Assembly (NCBI RefSeq): GCF_041146395.1
Contig: NC_091012.1
Span: 15,428,193-15,492,192, forward strand
DNA: 64,000 nucleotides
Origin: Eulemur rufifrons
Taxonomy: Eukaryota > Chordata > Mammalia > Primates > Lemuridae
Direction: 5' to 3'
Shown here: piece by piece, positions 1 to 11,347 of the stretch
Position numbering within the stretch: position 1 is the stretch's first letter
Layout of the letters: every line of letters starts with the position of its first letter
Notes under the pieces: model-generated
Databases searched by the model: none
Told to the model about the DNA's origin: nothing
The model's input: the letters and a program-made list of their open reading frames with translations, nothing else
Position numbers and translations under genes: made by a program

Positions 1-360
1 CCTCATACGGCAAAGGGACCTTGCAGGTGTGATTGTGGTGAGGACCTAAGGTGAGATCATCCTGGGTCACGCAGCTGTGCCCACTGTCATCACTCAATTC
101 CAGAGCCAGGGGAGATTGATGAGGGGCCTGAGCCGAGGGGCTCCTAAGGTGGCTTCTAGAATGTAGGAAAGGCAAGGGACCACACTCTCCCTGGCGCCTC
201 CAGAACAAACCAGCCCTGAGACACCTTGATTTCAGCCATTGAGACCCATTTTAAATTTCAGACCTCCCGACACTGTAACATAGTAAATTGGTGTCATTAA
301 GCAGTACCAAGCATGTGGTCATTTGTCACAGCAACCGTGGAAAGCTACTAAGCAACTTTG
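1..360 (+). mobile_element. MLT1-type LTR fragment, degenerate
   Basis: The order of motifs (gattgtggtgaggacctaagg, then a gatgaggggcctgagcc stretch, then the gccattgagaccc and ggaaagctactaa tail) matches the 3' two thirds of a mammalian MaLR MLT1 LTR in plus orientation. The copy is heavily diverged and cut by the window edge, so the subfamily is not assigned. Confidence 0.45.
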
Positions 361-1410
361 TAAACATAGAGTATGACGTTTGTATTCCTAAAATCTATGT
401 TTAAATACATATATGAGGGGACTGCATATGTTTTTAAACTTAAAAGAGCCCTTTTAAATCCCACACAGCTATCTGTAGATACAGTAAAAATATGGCCCCA
501 GAGTTGGGAAAAAAAGAAATCACTGCTGAATAGGAGAAAGTCTTATTTTTCTCAGATAAACCTAGCACTTTGCTCCCAAGGAGAGAAAAACAAAACCTGC
601 CATAATTTCAGGCCACCTGTTGTCACACCATGATCACGTGAGCCCGAGAGTATTCCGGTTACTGGGCTAAAAATAAGTTGATGATACCATGTCCTGTTAA
701 TGAGTACAGGATCTTATCAGAGGACTCTGGGCTTTGATCTAGAGTTCATCAGCTTAAATCTTTATAATTAGCTTTTCTCAACCTTCTTGGTCTTTATTTT
801 TTTCCAGTCTAATGATCACTAAATATCACTTGCTATTGCACATATGGATGTTGTTTCTTGAAGAAAAAAAAAACAAAACAAAACACATTTTTTCCTCCAA
901 AGTCTCAAATGTAGTAATTCTTGTTCCTGTCTTATTTATAATGCTAGCAGTTCCCATCACTGCTGGCAAAAATCACACCAGCTTATTTTCTTCTCTGAGG
1001 TCAGATTGGTGCTCTCCTCCCCAGACAGCTCCAACTTGCAAAGGGGTCACGTCCCACAGTTGATGTTCAAGTCTGTTGTCTGGAATTTGGAACAGATGTT
1101 TCCCAGACAAACAAGGTAATAAAAGATGCTTTGGTCCCTAGGCCGCTTTTAAATGTGTGGTTGAATGTTCCCAACACAAGTGCTGGGATCTGAGAGCAGA
1201 GGCAGCTCAGCCGAGCAGACGAGGAGGAGCCCTTCCCTGTCTCTGGGCGATGGGACCGGCCCCAGGTGATGTGTCAGACAGGTGAGTGAGGTCCCTCTTC
1301 TCCTCCTCCCCAGATCCCGTTTGCCACTGAGGAGCTCCAAACGCTCAAGCCTGCACCGGCCACCCACTGTGACGTGAGCCCCCACTGTTGCTGACCAGCA
1401 CTCATTTCAG
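361..1410. other. No gene recognised
   Basis: Non-coding by appearance: the open frames are short, unrelated to known proteins and on both strands. There is a T-rich and A-rich patch near 790-885. No repeat family could be named with confidence. Confidence 0.5.
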
Positions 1411-1503
1411 GTGGCACCCTGAGACTATAATCTGCATGTCTGTGACACCCTGAAACTACAATCTACATGTCTGTGGCACCCCAAAATTACAATCCACATG
1501 TCT
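1411..1503. repeat. 31-bp tandem repeat, three units
   Basis: Three head-to-tail units start at 1411, 1442 and 1473, each exactly 31 bp, with the shared frame gtg(g/a)cacc...caatc(t/c)(g/a)catgtct. They differ from each other at several positions, so this is an aged minisatellite. A partial fourth unit (gtggcag) begins at 1504. Confidence 0.85.
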
Positions 1504-2526
1504 GTGGCAGCTCCTGGGGGAGTCCCTCGGGAATGCTGCCTCCTGGCTTTGTTCCCCGTCTCCCAGTACTCCAGGGAGTGTTATTAGACGGGTCCCGTGT
1601 GGTCTCTGCAAACTCTTTGTTAGCGAGCTTAACACAGGTTTTACGGGACACAGCCCGTGCCTGCTGCCGGCCAGTCATGCTGACACCAGCAAGGAGTCCT
1701 TGGAGTCCTTGTTGTGCCTCCACCTGATCATGGGCTGCTGAGCTCTACTGCTGGCTCTGTCAACCTGACCGCAGCTGGCTGGACCAAGGATGGACACCTG
1801 TCCCGAAGAAGCTATCTCTGGTTTGTAAGCACGAGAGACCACCAATCAGGATGTTCCACGTTTAGGCTGGCTTTCCTAAGACAGTTCAAATTTATGTCCT
1901 TTCTTCCTGAATGAATTATTACTAGTACCCCTTGTCGTACTCAGAAGTGTCTTAGCTCAGACAATGAATTACATGGCCACCTACCTGTACCACCTGGGGT
2001 TTGGCTGAGTTGGGGGTTTGAACAGGTCCTATAGGGAGGGAGTCTGGATGCCAGTGTGGGGAGGAGACTGAAGCCTTGCAGACCCACAGGGACTATGAAC
2101 TCCAGCAGGGATGCCCGACATCCTCTTCTGAAAGGATGGCCTTGAGATAGATCATTTTGCTCATCAGTCAACAAGTGTCCTTGGACCGCACCAGACATGG
2201 CAGACACTGCGGAAGTCAGGGGAGGCTGGGCATCAGTAGGCTGGGCGTGGTCCCTTTCCAAGCACATGTAGCCTGTCCCTGAGTGGGCAGGTGCACCCCG
2301 CCACAGTGACCAGCACCCTGTGGTGAGGGCAGGTGACATGGAAGAGGGCCCCTTCTTCTAAGGGACACTCAGATGTGGGTGTCAGGAAAGGCTTTCCTGG
2401 AAATAGCATCTACACGGTATCCACAGAGGGTGGTGAGAGCACACTGCATGGAAGGAAGGGGCTGGCACGGGTTGGGAGGCACGTGTGTGTGGGAGGGCCT
2501 GGTGAGTCACCAGAGATGCTCCCGGC
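1504..2526. other. No gene recognised
   Basis: Moderately GC-rich unique sequence. Overlapping open frames on both strands up to 132 codons show no recognisable domain, no convincing splice context and no relation to each other; they are taken as chance frames. Confidence 0.5.
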
Positions 2527-2690
2527 CAGTGGTCCCCAGGTGAGCACCCTGGACCAGCAGTGTCAGCATCCTGGGAATCTGTGGGAAGTGTGAATTCTTG
2601 GGCCCTCACTCTACCTCCAGACTCAGTGGTCCTGGGGCCCCACATCTGTGTTTTAACAGGGCTCCAGGTGCTCTAAGCCTGCTCACCTTG
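2527..2690 (+). mobile_element. hAT-Charlie MITE (MER20/MER5-like)
   Basis: The string from cagtggtcccc through ggaccagcagtgtcagcat, tgtgaattcttgggccc and atctgtgttttaacagggc follows the known consensus order of MER20/MER5-class non-autonomous hAT elements. The exact family name is not certain. Such elements are old eutherian insertions without coding capacity. Confidence 0.6.
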
Positions 2691-2699
2691 AACCCTGCT

Positions 2700-3090
2700 C
2701 AGACTCTGAGAGCCAAAGTGCTTCCTTAGGAGCCCTGGGAGCTGAGCCCTGGGGTGCCTCACAGCAGACGCCCCATGCAGAGGTCTCTGGAAGGCCCCAC
2801 TGCCTGGGGATTTCTGGCACCTCTGCAACCCTGGGCCACCTCAGGAAAGACACTACTGGCCTCAGATCTGGGAACTTCAGACTCTTCTACCATCTCTGGG
2901 ACATCCTCGGGTCTCTAGTCTGCTGCTGGGTGGCAGAGGGGACTCATGTATGTCCTCACAGAACCTAAGCAGAAGGGAAAGCAGAAAGAATGTGATTCTG
3001 CCAGATCACGTGACCATCTTTCCCACGTGCTGACTTCCTGAGTCTCACCTGTGATGTCGCACCGGGAAGAGAGGATCCCCAGCCTGCTGC
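2700..3090. other. No gene recognised
   Basis: Unique sequence with no feature that can be supported. Confidence 0.45.
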
Positions 3091-3300
3091 AGACTGTGGC
3101 TTCAAGTCCCAAATTTACTATTTACTCATTGTATAGCCAAGAACAAGACACTGTGCCTCCTTCTGTGCCTCAGTTTCCTTATCTGTAGAATGGAGATAAT
3201 CTTTTCTACCATATGGGATCACTGTGAGCAATAAATGGGTTCATAAATGGCCTTTTAAACAGGGCCAAATGCAGAATGTGTCTAGAAATGTTACCTCTTC
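3091..3300 (+). mobile_element. MIR SINE
   Basis: The core phrase tgtgcctcagtttccttatctgtagaatggagataat is diagnostic of MIR (its central part is visible at 3165-3200), followed by the expected gagcaataaatgg-like tail. This is an ancient tRNA-derived SINE, here in plus orientation. Confidence 0.8.
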
Positions 3301-3451
3301 CATCTTTCAATGAAATGTTGAGGATCCGTCATAGCTGATGAATACAGCCAAATAATGTTTTATATTTTTAATGCCTAAAATAGTTTACAATTGATAGGTG
3401 AGTTGGGTCATTATGGAGATATTTTTCTTATTTTCCCTTTAATTCAGATCT

Positions 3452-3960
<509 letters not shown>

Positions 3961-5429
3961 CCGACAGCCTTTATTGCCCATTTTTTTCTTTCTATTATTT
4001 ACCCTACCAAGGACAATTTTGAGGAGTACAATAGTCCTGTTGTACACCAGCGAGTGCAGTTAATGGGGACTTTATATTTGCTAAGGACATAATTCCCTTG
4101 TGGAGATCCTCAAATTAACGTGATCACAGACCAGGAACGTTGCCCACATAATCACGGCCCTGAGCAGGGACGAGGCTCAGGGACTCCTCAAGATTCCTGG
4201 ATTTCAGGTTGGCTTTGATGTTTGCAGCTCACATATAATTTAACATCTTCATATATTCTTTGTAGATGAACAGACATACTGTATAAACTTTAAACATCAT
4301 CAAGGTGAGGAAAGAATTTCAGTCTTGCCTTCCTGGGTTCTGGTCTTTCTGTCCTCAGGCAACAGCGGAACCCCAGTTCCCGCAGTTGTTGATGATGTTT
4401 ACTGGGGTGCAGCCGGCCCAGGGAGGCCGACCACACTTCTTTGGGCATTTGGTCCCTTGTCCCTCCAGATCACTGAAAAATCTCTCCGTCTCTTCCTTTG
4501 TAAAGATAAAATTAGATGCAGAAAATCAAGACATATGTAAGAAGTTTGGGATGAAATGTTGTTATGGAAAACAGAGGGGTGGCTGTCAGCAGATGTGACT
4601 TCTTTCTGCCTTGATATGGCAAACCAATCCCTCTAAACTTGTTTTTAGGGACTCCTGCATAAGCAGTTTTTACCTTCTGCCCCTTTGGTGTTACAGAGTA
4701 CGTTCCACAAGCACAGGAGAGAAAATGCCAGGTGCACACCCAGAAGGCTTGGACTCCTGTCTCTGGTGCAGCCATTAGACCACCTGTTTGACCTTGAGGA
4801 CATCTTCATTTATGCAATGGTGGTGGTGGTCTTTACATGTACCCTATGTTCTCACAGAGTTTTGTTGAGAAACAAAAGCAATTATGGACTTAGAAGTGCT
4901 GTTCAACTTGTGAAACACATTATAGATGCTACAAAAATAAAAAACCTCACAGAGCACAATCCATTTCCTCCCACTGAGAATAATGCATCTATCAAATAGG
5001 CAGCAATTTTTACAAAATGCTTTCTGTTCGCACACTCAAAGCCCAGCCTCCCTTCCTGAGCCAAATCACCATGCTGACTCTTAAACTCCAGCTTATCTGG
5101 AGTCTCACGTCATTACTCTGAATCCTGGAGTTTCTTCATGACAAAGTGCAAGACCAGCCCGTGCCCATGAGGAATCTTCCCGGATAGGTTTTTCTCTTTG
5201 AAGTCTCTCAGTGCACAGGCCTTACAAATTCTAGTAAATACTGCTGCACAAGTGAATGGAAAACGACTTTTGTTTCCTGGTGTTTCCGGGTGTTTCCTAA
5301 TCAAATGGTTCTAGGGTTTCTTTGGTTGGGCGCTGTCCCTCTCTGCTCCTTCTATAGGCTGTAAGATTCCTGTGACAACTTGTTTTAGGTGTCCACTTGC
5401 CTAAACACCAGTCCCCAGTCTTTTAATTG
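3961..5429. other. No gene recognised
   Basis: No exon, RNA gene or recognisable repeat stands out. Overlapping frames at 4305-4598 and 4325-4540 compete in two phases of the same strand, which argues against coding. Confidence 0.5.
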
Positions 5430-5766
5430 AATGCTAATCTAGGTATTCCTGTGGAAGTATTTCACAGGTGTGCTTAACATCTACAACCAGTTGACCTTAA
5501 GTAAAGGAGATTACACTCCTTAAGGTGGGTGGCCCCTCCCATCAGCTGAAGGCCTCAAAGAAACCTGAGGCTTCCGGAGGAAGGAATTCTGCCTCCGTCC
5601 TGCAGCATGAACTCCTGCCTGGGTTTGCAGCCTGCCCACCTGCTCCGTTAAGTTTGGATTGGCAGTGCCCATGGTCACGTGACTGAATTCCTCAAACTCT
5701 ACCCATCTACCTCTCCCCCATCTTCTCTATCACGTCTGTGTTTCTGGAGAACCCCGCCTGATGCAG
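5430..5766 (-). mobile_element. Degenerate LTR-like repeat, family unclear
   Basis: The stretch with ggtgggtggcccctcccatc, gaaggcctcaaagaaacctga and the closing gtttctggagaaccccgcctgatgcag follows a phrase order common in mammalian interspersed repeats (possibly an ERVL/MaLR-type LTR in reverse). I cannot name the family. Confidence 0.35.
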
Positions 5767-6896
5767 TTACAAATGAGAATCCACCACTCCTGGGTGCCTG
5801 GCATCTGCGGTAGGTATGCGGGCTTTGGAGTGTCCTTCAGGGTTGACATTGGACACATCTGCTCTTTCTTGCTCGTATCTTCACTACCGACTAACGGAGT
5901 GCCTTGCTCAGAAGTACACTCACTTTGCATTTGTTTTACAAGCTCAGAGAACAAAGAGCTGCCAGTATCTTATCCACTCCCAAATCTAAATTAAAAGCTG
6001 CCATAGGGGAAGAAAAATGGGCTGGATATCAAGAAAGGCAAGTGCGATAGTTCACAATGCTAACAAATTCCTTCTGCACCAAATTCCAGTGATCCGAGGT
6101 CTAGATTTCCAGCTCAGAATTTCAGCAAGTGGGGACATTTGCATGAGCCGCATTGCTAGATCACTGCCAAGGGAGTGATGATTTACTCTGCGGTCAGTGC
6201 CCTGCTTTAGGCCATTGGCTGAGTTTCAGGAGGAGAGAGGATCACTGATTTATCCTTGCCTTGTGCAGAGGTGAACGGCTGAGCTGATGAGGTGCAGGCT
6301 CGCCCAACACCCCATTTTGGTGAGACTGGATTCCCTGCTAAGCCAAGGTTTTCATCTAAAGACTGCCCTGTCCAAACAGAGCATTGAAAATACTGGGCGC
6401 TGCAGAGGACACAGCACACATGAGTGAGGCACAGAGGACATTTAGGGAGTTTTTATTTTGGTGGAAACATGAGGAAAGAGTGTTTTTGTTTTGTTTTGTT
6501 TTGTTTTGCTAAAAAGGTTAGAGAGGATTGCAAGTAGGCAAATTTATCCAGCACACAGGCTAAGGAGGACTTGGCAGTGACAGTGAGGCCAGTTAGGGCA
6601 GGGCAGGGAGTTGAAGGAGAACCTCGACAGAGGGCATCAAATGGAAGGAGTTGAATCTATTGATTGGGCTTCTGTGGACTCACAGCTCTCTAAATGCCTT
6701 GCCTGTGCAATTCATAATGAAATAAGAATTAAGTTAATGAACAAGGCAAGCAAATAACCTAATCACAAGGGCAAATCTTGATCTGTTTGATTATGTGATT
6801 CACTTCTGACTTTCCTGGCAGCCGGGAAAAACAAAAAGCAAACTGCAGTGAGTTACCCAGCTCTTGTTTTCAGAAAGGAGGAAAGTATTAATTAAA
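5767..6896. other. No gene; contains (TTTTG)n at 6481-6508
   Basis: Unique sequence. The only clear feature is a pentameric TTTTG run at 6481-6508. The segment ends in the left copy of the target-site duplication of the L1 insertion that follows. Confidence 0.6.
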
Positions 6897-6906
6897 ACTA
6901 ACTTAT

Positions 6907-7946
6907 TTAATAAATGGTGCTGGGAAAACTGGATATCCACATGTAGAAGACTAAAACAGGACACACAGCTCTCACCCCTCACAAAAATCAAATCACGGTG
7001 GTTAACAGACTTAAACCTTAGGTCAGAAACTATTAGAATTCTAGAAGAAAACATAGGTAAGACTCTTACAGACATTGGCCTAGGCAAAGAATTTATGAGG
7101 AAGACCCCTAAGGGAATCACAGCAGCAACAAAAATAAATAAATGGGACCTGATCAAATTAAAAAGCTTCTGCACAGCCAAAGAAACAGTCACAAGAGTAA
7201 ATAGACAACCTACAGAATGGGAAAAAATTTTCGCATACTACACATCAGATAAAGGACTGATAACAAGAATCTATTTAGAACTCAGGAAAATCAGTAAGAA
7301 AAAATCGAACAACCCTATCAAAAAGTGGGCAAAGGACATGAATAGATATTTTTCAAAAGAAGATATAAAAATGGCTAACAAACATATGAAAAAGTGTTCA
7401 ACATCTCTAATCATCAGGGAAATGCAAATCAAAACCACAATGAGATATCACTTAACTCCAGTGAGAACGGCCTTTATCAAAAAGTCCCAAAACTATACAT
7501 GTTGGCGTGGGTGTGGAGAGACAGGTACTCTCATACACTGCTGGTGGGACTGTAAACTAGTGCAGCCCCTGTGGAAAGCAATGTGGAGATACCTTAAACA
7601 GATTCAAGTAGACCTACCATTCGATCCAGCAATCCCATTACTGGGCATCTACCCAGAAGAACAAAAGTCATTCTATAAAAAAGACACCTGCACCCGAATG
7701 TTTATAGCAGCACAATTCACAATCGCAAAAATGTGGAAACAACCCAAATGCCCATCGATTCATGAATGGATTAGCAAAATGTGGTATATGTATACCATGG
7801 AATATTACTCAGCTATTAGAAATGATGGCGATATGGCATCTCTTTGGTTCTCCTGGAGTGAGCTGGAACCCATTCTATTAAGTGAAGTATCCCAAGAATG
7901 GAAAAACAAGCACCACATGTACTCACCAGCAAACTGGTTTCCCTGA
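6907..7946 (+). pseudogene. L1 ORF2 C-terminal remnant
   Basis: The reading frame is open for about 346 codons up to a TGA at 7944-7946 and encodes the C-terminal part of the L1 ORF2 protein (endonuclease/reverse transcriptase polyprotein). The endonuclease and reverse transcriptase domains are missing because of the 5' truncation. Visible hallmarks are the Cys/His-rich motif [18 protein letters not shown], the phrase [11 protein letters not shown] and the near-terminal [14 protein letters not shown]. An ATG at 6864 lies in the flanking host DNA and is read through into the element by chance, so it is not a real start. It cannot encode an active enzyme alone. Confidence 0.9.
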
Positions 7947-8014
7947 GAGCACATTTGGGATTCACACCAATTGGGTATTGGACAGAGGTCGGGGCTGGGT
8001 GGAAGGGATGGGTG

Positions 8015-8185
8015 TATACCTACTTGATGAGTGCGATGCGCACTGCCTGGGGAATGGACACGTTTGAAGTTCTCTCTGGGGGGGATGGGGTGGGGGGAGG
8101 GGAGGAGTGCACACCTACATGATGAGAGTGATGTGCACTGTCTAGGAAATGGACACAACTAAAGCTCAGACTCGGGGGGATGGGG
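8015..8185 (+). repeat. Duplicated ~76-bp unit in the L1 3' UTR
   Basis: Two related blocks, 8015-8090 and 8110-8185, both run cacacctac(a/t)tgatgag, then gtgcgatg/gtgatg, cactgcctggggaatggaca-like, and end in ggggatgggg. A 19-bp G-rich spacer separates them. The other L1 tails in the window (49.2 kb, 60.6 kb) show only one such block. Confidence 0.75.
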
Positions 8186-8290
8186 AGGCATGGGCAATGT
8201 ATATAGCCTGATCTTTTGTACCCCCTTAATGAGCTGAAAAACAAACAAAAAATAAAAATAAAATAAAAAAAAAAAAAAAAACTAACTTAT

Positions 8291-8830
8291 GAGAACACAA
8301 CATACCACTGGCAGTAAACTCTCCCTCTTGCCATAAAAAACTAAAAACCTGAACCAAATACATGAAGCAAATGTTTTTGGACATCGGACAACCACAGTCA
8401 GTGACGTGTCCTAGAGAGGATCTGTGGGGTGAGCTGCACAACGCCTGGCTCGTTCTGCCCAGTGCTCGCTCTGTAACATGGCACAGAAATGTGGGGCCCA
8501 CGCACGGCATGGTGGCTGCACTGCCTGGAAGACACAGAGGTTGGAGATGAGGGTTTGTGAGATCGTGGCAATGTTTGGAGCAGGATATTTGAGAGGGTGC
8601 AGAGAAATCTGCATGGGAGTTCCCTGAGTCCTGGGACCCTTGAGTCTCACAGAGAATAAAAACTCTGAGCACAGTGGAGTCTGGCGTCTGCCGGGGAAGA
8701 AACCAGAATTCCCACTGTCAGATGGGGAGACCTCACTGGTGCTCCGGCGTTCCTCTGAGACACAGAAAAGGCACGGGTTTCCCTCAGCTGTGGAGTATGG
8801 AATATTCTGGATGCACCTGAACAAAACTTA
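8291..8830. other. No gene recognised
   Basis: Unique sequence; frames on both strands overlap and show no known domain. Confidence 0.45.
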
Positions 8831-9460
8831 CAAGAAAGCTTTGAAAGACCAACCAGCCCTCCAGTAAACTGACTGCTGCTGGAGAAAAACTCAACACTCG
8901 GTGAAGGAAAGCAGCAGAAGCCAGAGCTTCAGCATTATCGCATCCACAGCGTTGAGCACGCAATAGGAAAATCACTAACGGCTAAAGGAAGCTGGAAAAG
9001 GTAAACCACAGTCTGAGAGAAAAAGGGTCAATAGAAACACACCTGGACAGGACCAAAGTGTCAGAAATGTCAGACTAGGACCTCAAAACAACCAACACAA
9101 ATGCATTCAAAGACTGAAAGGGAGAGACAAAATGGTGAACAGCAGAGATTTTAACAGAAAAAAAATCAAAATTATTAAAAAGAATAAAATGAAAATTCTA
9201 AAACTGCAAAATATAAAATGTGAAATGAAAATGTTCCTGGATTGGCTTACAGCAGATTGGACACTACTGAAGAAACAATCGACACATTTGAACCCAGGGC
9301 AATGGGATTTATCCAAATGAAGAACAAAGAGAAAAACACACGCTAATTCTAGATGTGTATGCAACTAATAACAGGGCTTCAGAATACACAAAGAAAAATG
9401 ACATAATTGGGGAAAGAAATAGGCAAATACACAAATATAATTCAATAATTTCCACATTTT
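8831..9460 (+). mobile_element. Old L1/HAL1-like fragment
   Basis: An A-rich block with gaccaaagtgtcagaaatg, catttgaacccagggcaatg-like and gaaaaatgacataattgggg phrases has the composition and word order of L1M or HAL1 sequence in plus orientation. It is badly decayed, so extent and family are approximate. Confidence 0.4.
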
Positions 9461-9654
9461 TCTTTCAGTGATTGGTAGAACCAGCAGACCAAAAATTCAG
9501 TAAGAATATGGACTATTTCACCATCATTGTCAAACAACATATGATTTCCAAAACAATTTGATGGGAAGAAATAAGTCATTTTCACAAATTATGCTGGAAT
9601 TGGATATCTCTATGAAAAAAATGAACCCTAACTTCTACTTCCTACTGACAGTGG

Positions 9655-9965
9655 GTTGACTAGAGTCCTCCAAAAATTCACATCCACCTGAACCTCAGAA
9701 CATTACTTTATTTGGAATTAGGATCTTTGCAGATACAATTAAGTTAAGGATCTTGAGATAAGATCATCCTTACCTGATGTCCTTACAAAACAAAGGGGAG
9801 GAAGACTTCAGTGACACACAGGAGGAGCCCACTAAAATGACAAAATTTTCTTTTAAGCCTGAAAACGGTGAATATGGATGAGGATGTGTAGCCACAGGAG
9901 CTCTCGTTTCCACATCTGCCCCTGACTAGACCGGCATCCCTCTGAGCGTGGAGGACACGGGCGCC
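9655..9965 (+). mobile_element. MLT1-type LTR fragment
   Basis: The phrase order tgactagagtcctccaaaaa, ttactttatttggaattagg, gatctttgcagatacaatta and gatgtccttacaaaac fits a plus-strand MLT1 LTR. Diverged; boundaries are approximate. Confidence 0.55.
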
Positions 9966-11093
9966 CATCTCGACAGGCTCGCCCATTGTAACAGGGACAT
10001 TCGGTGACCGCTTGCTAAGTAAGTGAAGGAAGGTCAAGCGGGACAGGGCCCAGATGGCACCTCACCTAAGAGTCACTTGGGAGTTCCTCATTGTCACTTT
10101 CAGGGGGGTGTCATAACGGTCTTGCCAATAGTGCAGCTGGCAAGAGTACGCTACTGGTACCCACACAAATGGGCCTGCCTGCGGCGTGGTGGGAGAGAGG
10201 CCACGGACAGGTGAGCGGGAGGCTGGACCACAGCATGGAGCCAGGACAGGGTTGTCAGGAGTGAGGGGCAAGACGCCAGGGCAGTCTGGAAACAGGGGCA
10301 TTCCAGCCAGTCTGTTTCCCACAGACCTTTCTGAAGGCCCAATACATACATATTTTTATCTCCTGTGGTCTTGCGTACTTCTGTCTACATGGAAAGCTGG
10401 TATTTACAGACTACGTGTGTGTGTTTGTTTTATCTTTGAATATCTTACAAGACCTCAAGTGTAAAGCACTCCAGTGGTTTTTAAAAATTAAACTACTTTG
10501 CATGATTGCTGTGGAGAGCCTGCAGAAACAATCCTAGAAACAGTGGGTGCAGCTATTTATGTATGAATTATCCTACGGACAAACCCTCTTTGATTTCTGG
10601 AGCAGCAGACGAGAGTAAGAATTCCTAGACCTAAAATGTTTTTTTTGAAAGTAGGCTTGAAAAGTTGCCTTTTGTTCATTTGATACCTTGAACATGATTA
10701 TGATACAAACAAAATTGTTTACAATATTTATGACTGTGCCTTGGGAAACGGACAGGCTGAGGTTTGGATAATTACAATCTGTTGGTCAAATTTCAGCAGT
10801 GAGTGCGATTTCTCCTAATTGTGCAGAAGTGCTGTAGAGACCACTGTCCACTTGACTATGGTTTACAACTCTGGCTGTTGGGTGGAATCTAGGCTGTCCG
10901 TGTGCAGCAGGGATTTCCCAGGCCTGGCGATGAGCTGTGAAAGGGCTGCTCTAGTACTTTCAATTCACATGGTGCAAAAATACTTCAGTGTTTTGAAGTT
11001 TCTCAGTCAGACTAAGAGATCTTGGAAGGGTTGTTTGAATAATTCTTTCTTGGAAGGCGGAGGTGTTAGTTACGGGGAAGAAACTATTAGGTC
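9966..11093. other. No gene recognised
   Basis: Unique sequence without supported features. Frames near 10.0-10.5 kb lie on both strands and overlap; none has a known domain. Confidence 0.5.
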
Positions 11094-11347
11094 ATTAAAT
11101 ATGGAATGTCCGATTTCAAATCAAAAGTTTGGTTTATTATATCTCAAACAAGAAGCAGTACAATTAATCAAAGTATGTGCCTAAACTATTGATATGGTAT
11201 TGCCGTTTTAATGGTAGCTTGTTTGTGCCAGCAGCAAAGAAGCCTGGAGAGCGAGCAGCCATGAAATCTCAAAAGGCGTTTTCCACAGCTTGCTGAGAAT
11301 TGAATATTTTTCCTTTCAAGAAGTGGGCCAAAGTCAGGAAGAAGTGG
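11094..11347 (-). mobile_element. mariner transposon, 3' end fragment (copy A)
   Basis: The block begins with the terminal sequence attaaatatggaatgtc and continues with ttattatatctcaaacaaga, gcagtacaattaatcaaag and the reverse complement of the transposase C-terminal codons (FAAGINKL-type region). It aligns by eye with the 3' ends of the copies at 42.4-43.6 kb and 57.9-58.6 kb. Everything upstream of the C-terminal third of the transposase is absent. Confidence 0.85.

Larger units (their letters stand above)
6897..8290 (+). mobile_element. 5'-truncated L1 with 10-bp target-site duplication
   Basis: This is a complete retrotransposition unit. A perfect direct repeat, actaacttat, sits at 6897-6906 and 8281-8290; between them lie the 3' third of L1 ORF2, a 3' UTR rich in GGGG tracts and a terminal A-rich tail (8237-8280). 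The insertion is truncated at its 5' end, the usual outcome of target-primed reverse transcription. The open ORF2 remnant and intact tail show it is younger than the other L1 pieces here. The 3' UTR resembles the tails of the copies near 49.2 and 60.6 kb and looks like the lemur L1 lineage, which is an inference. Confidence 0.92.

Noticed and set aside
1411..1503. CRISPR-like array
   Set aside because: Units are contiguous without unique spacers and the DNA is mammalian; it is a minisatellite.
6864..7946. A 360-codon open frame as a host gene
   Set aside because: Its first 14 codons are flanking DNA and the rest is L1 ORF2, framed by a target-site duplication.
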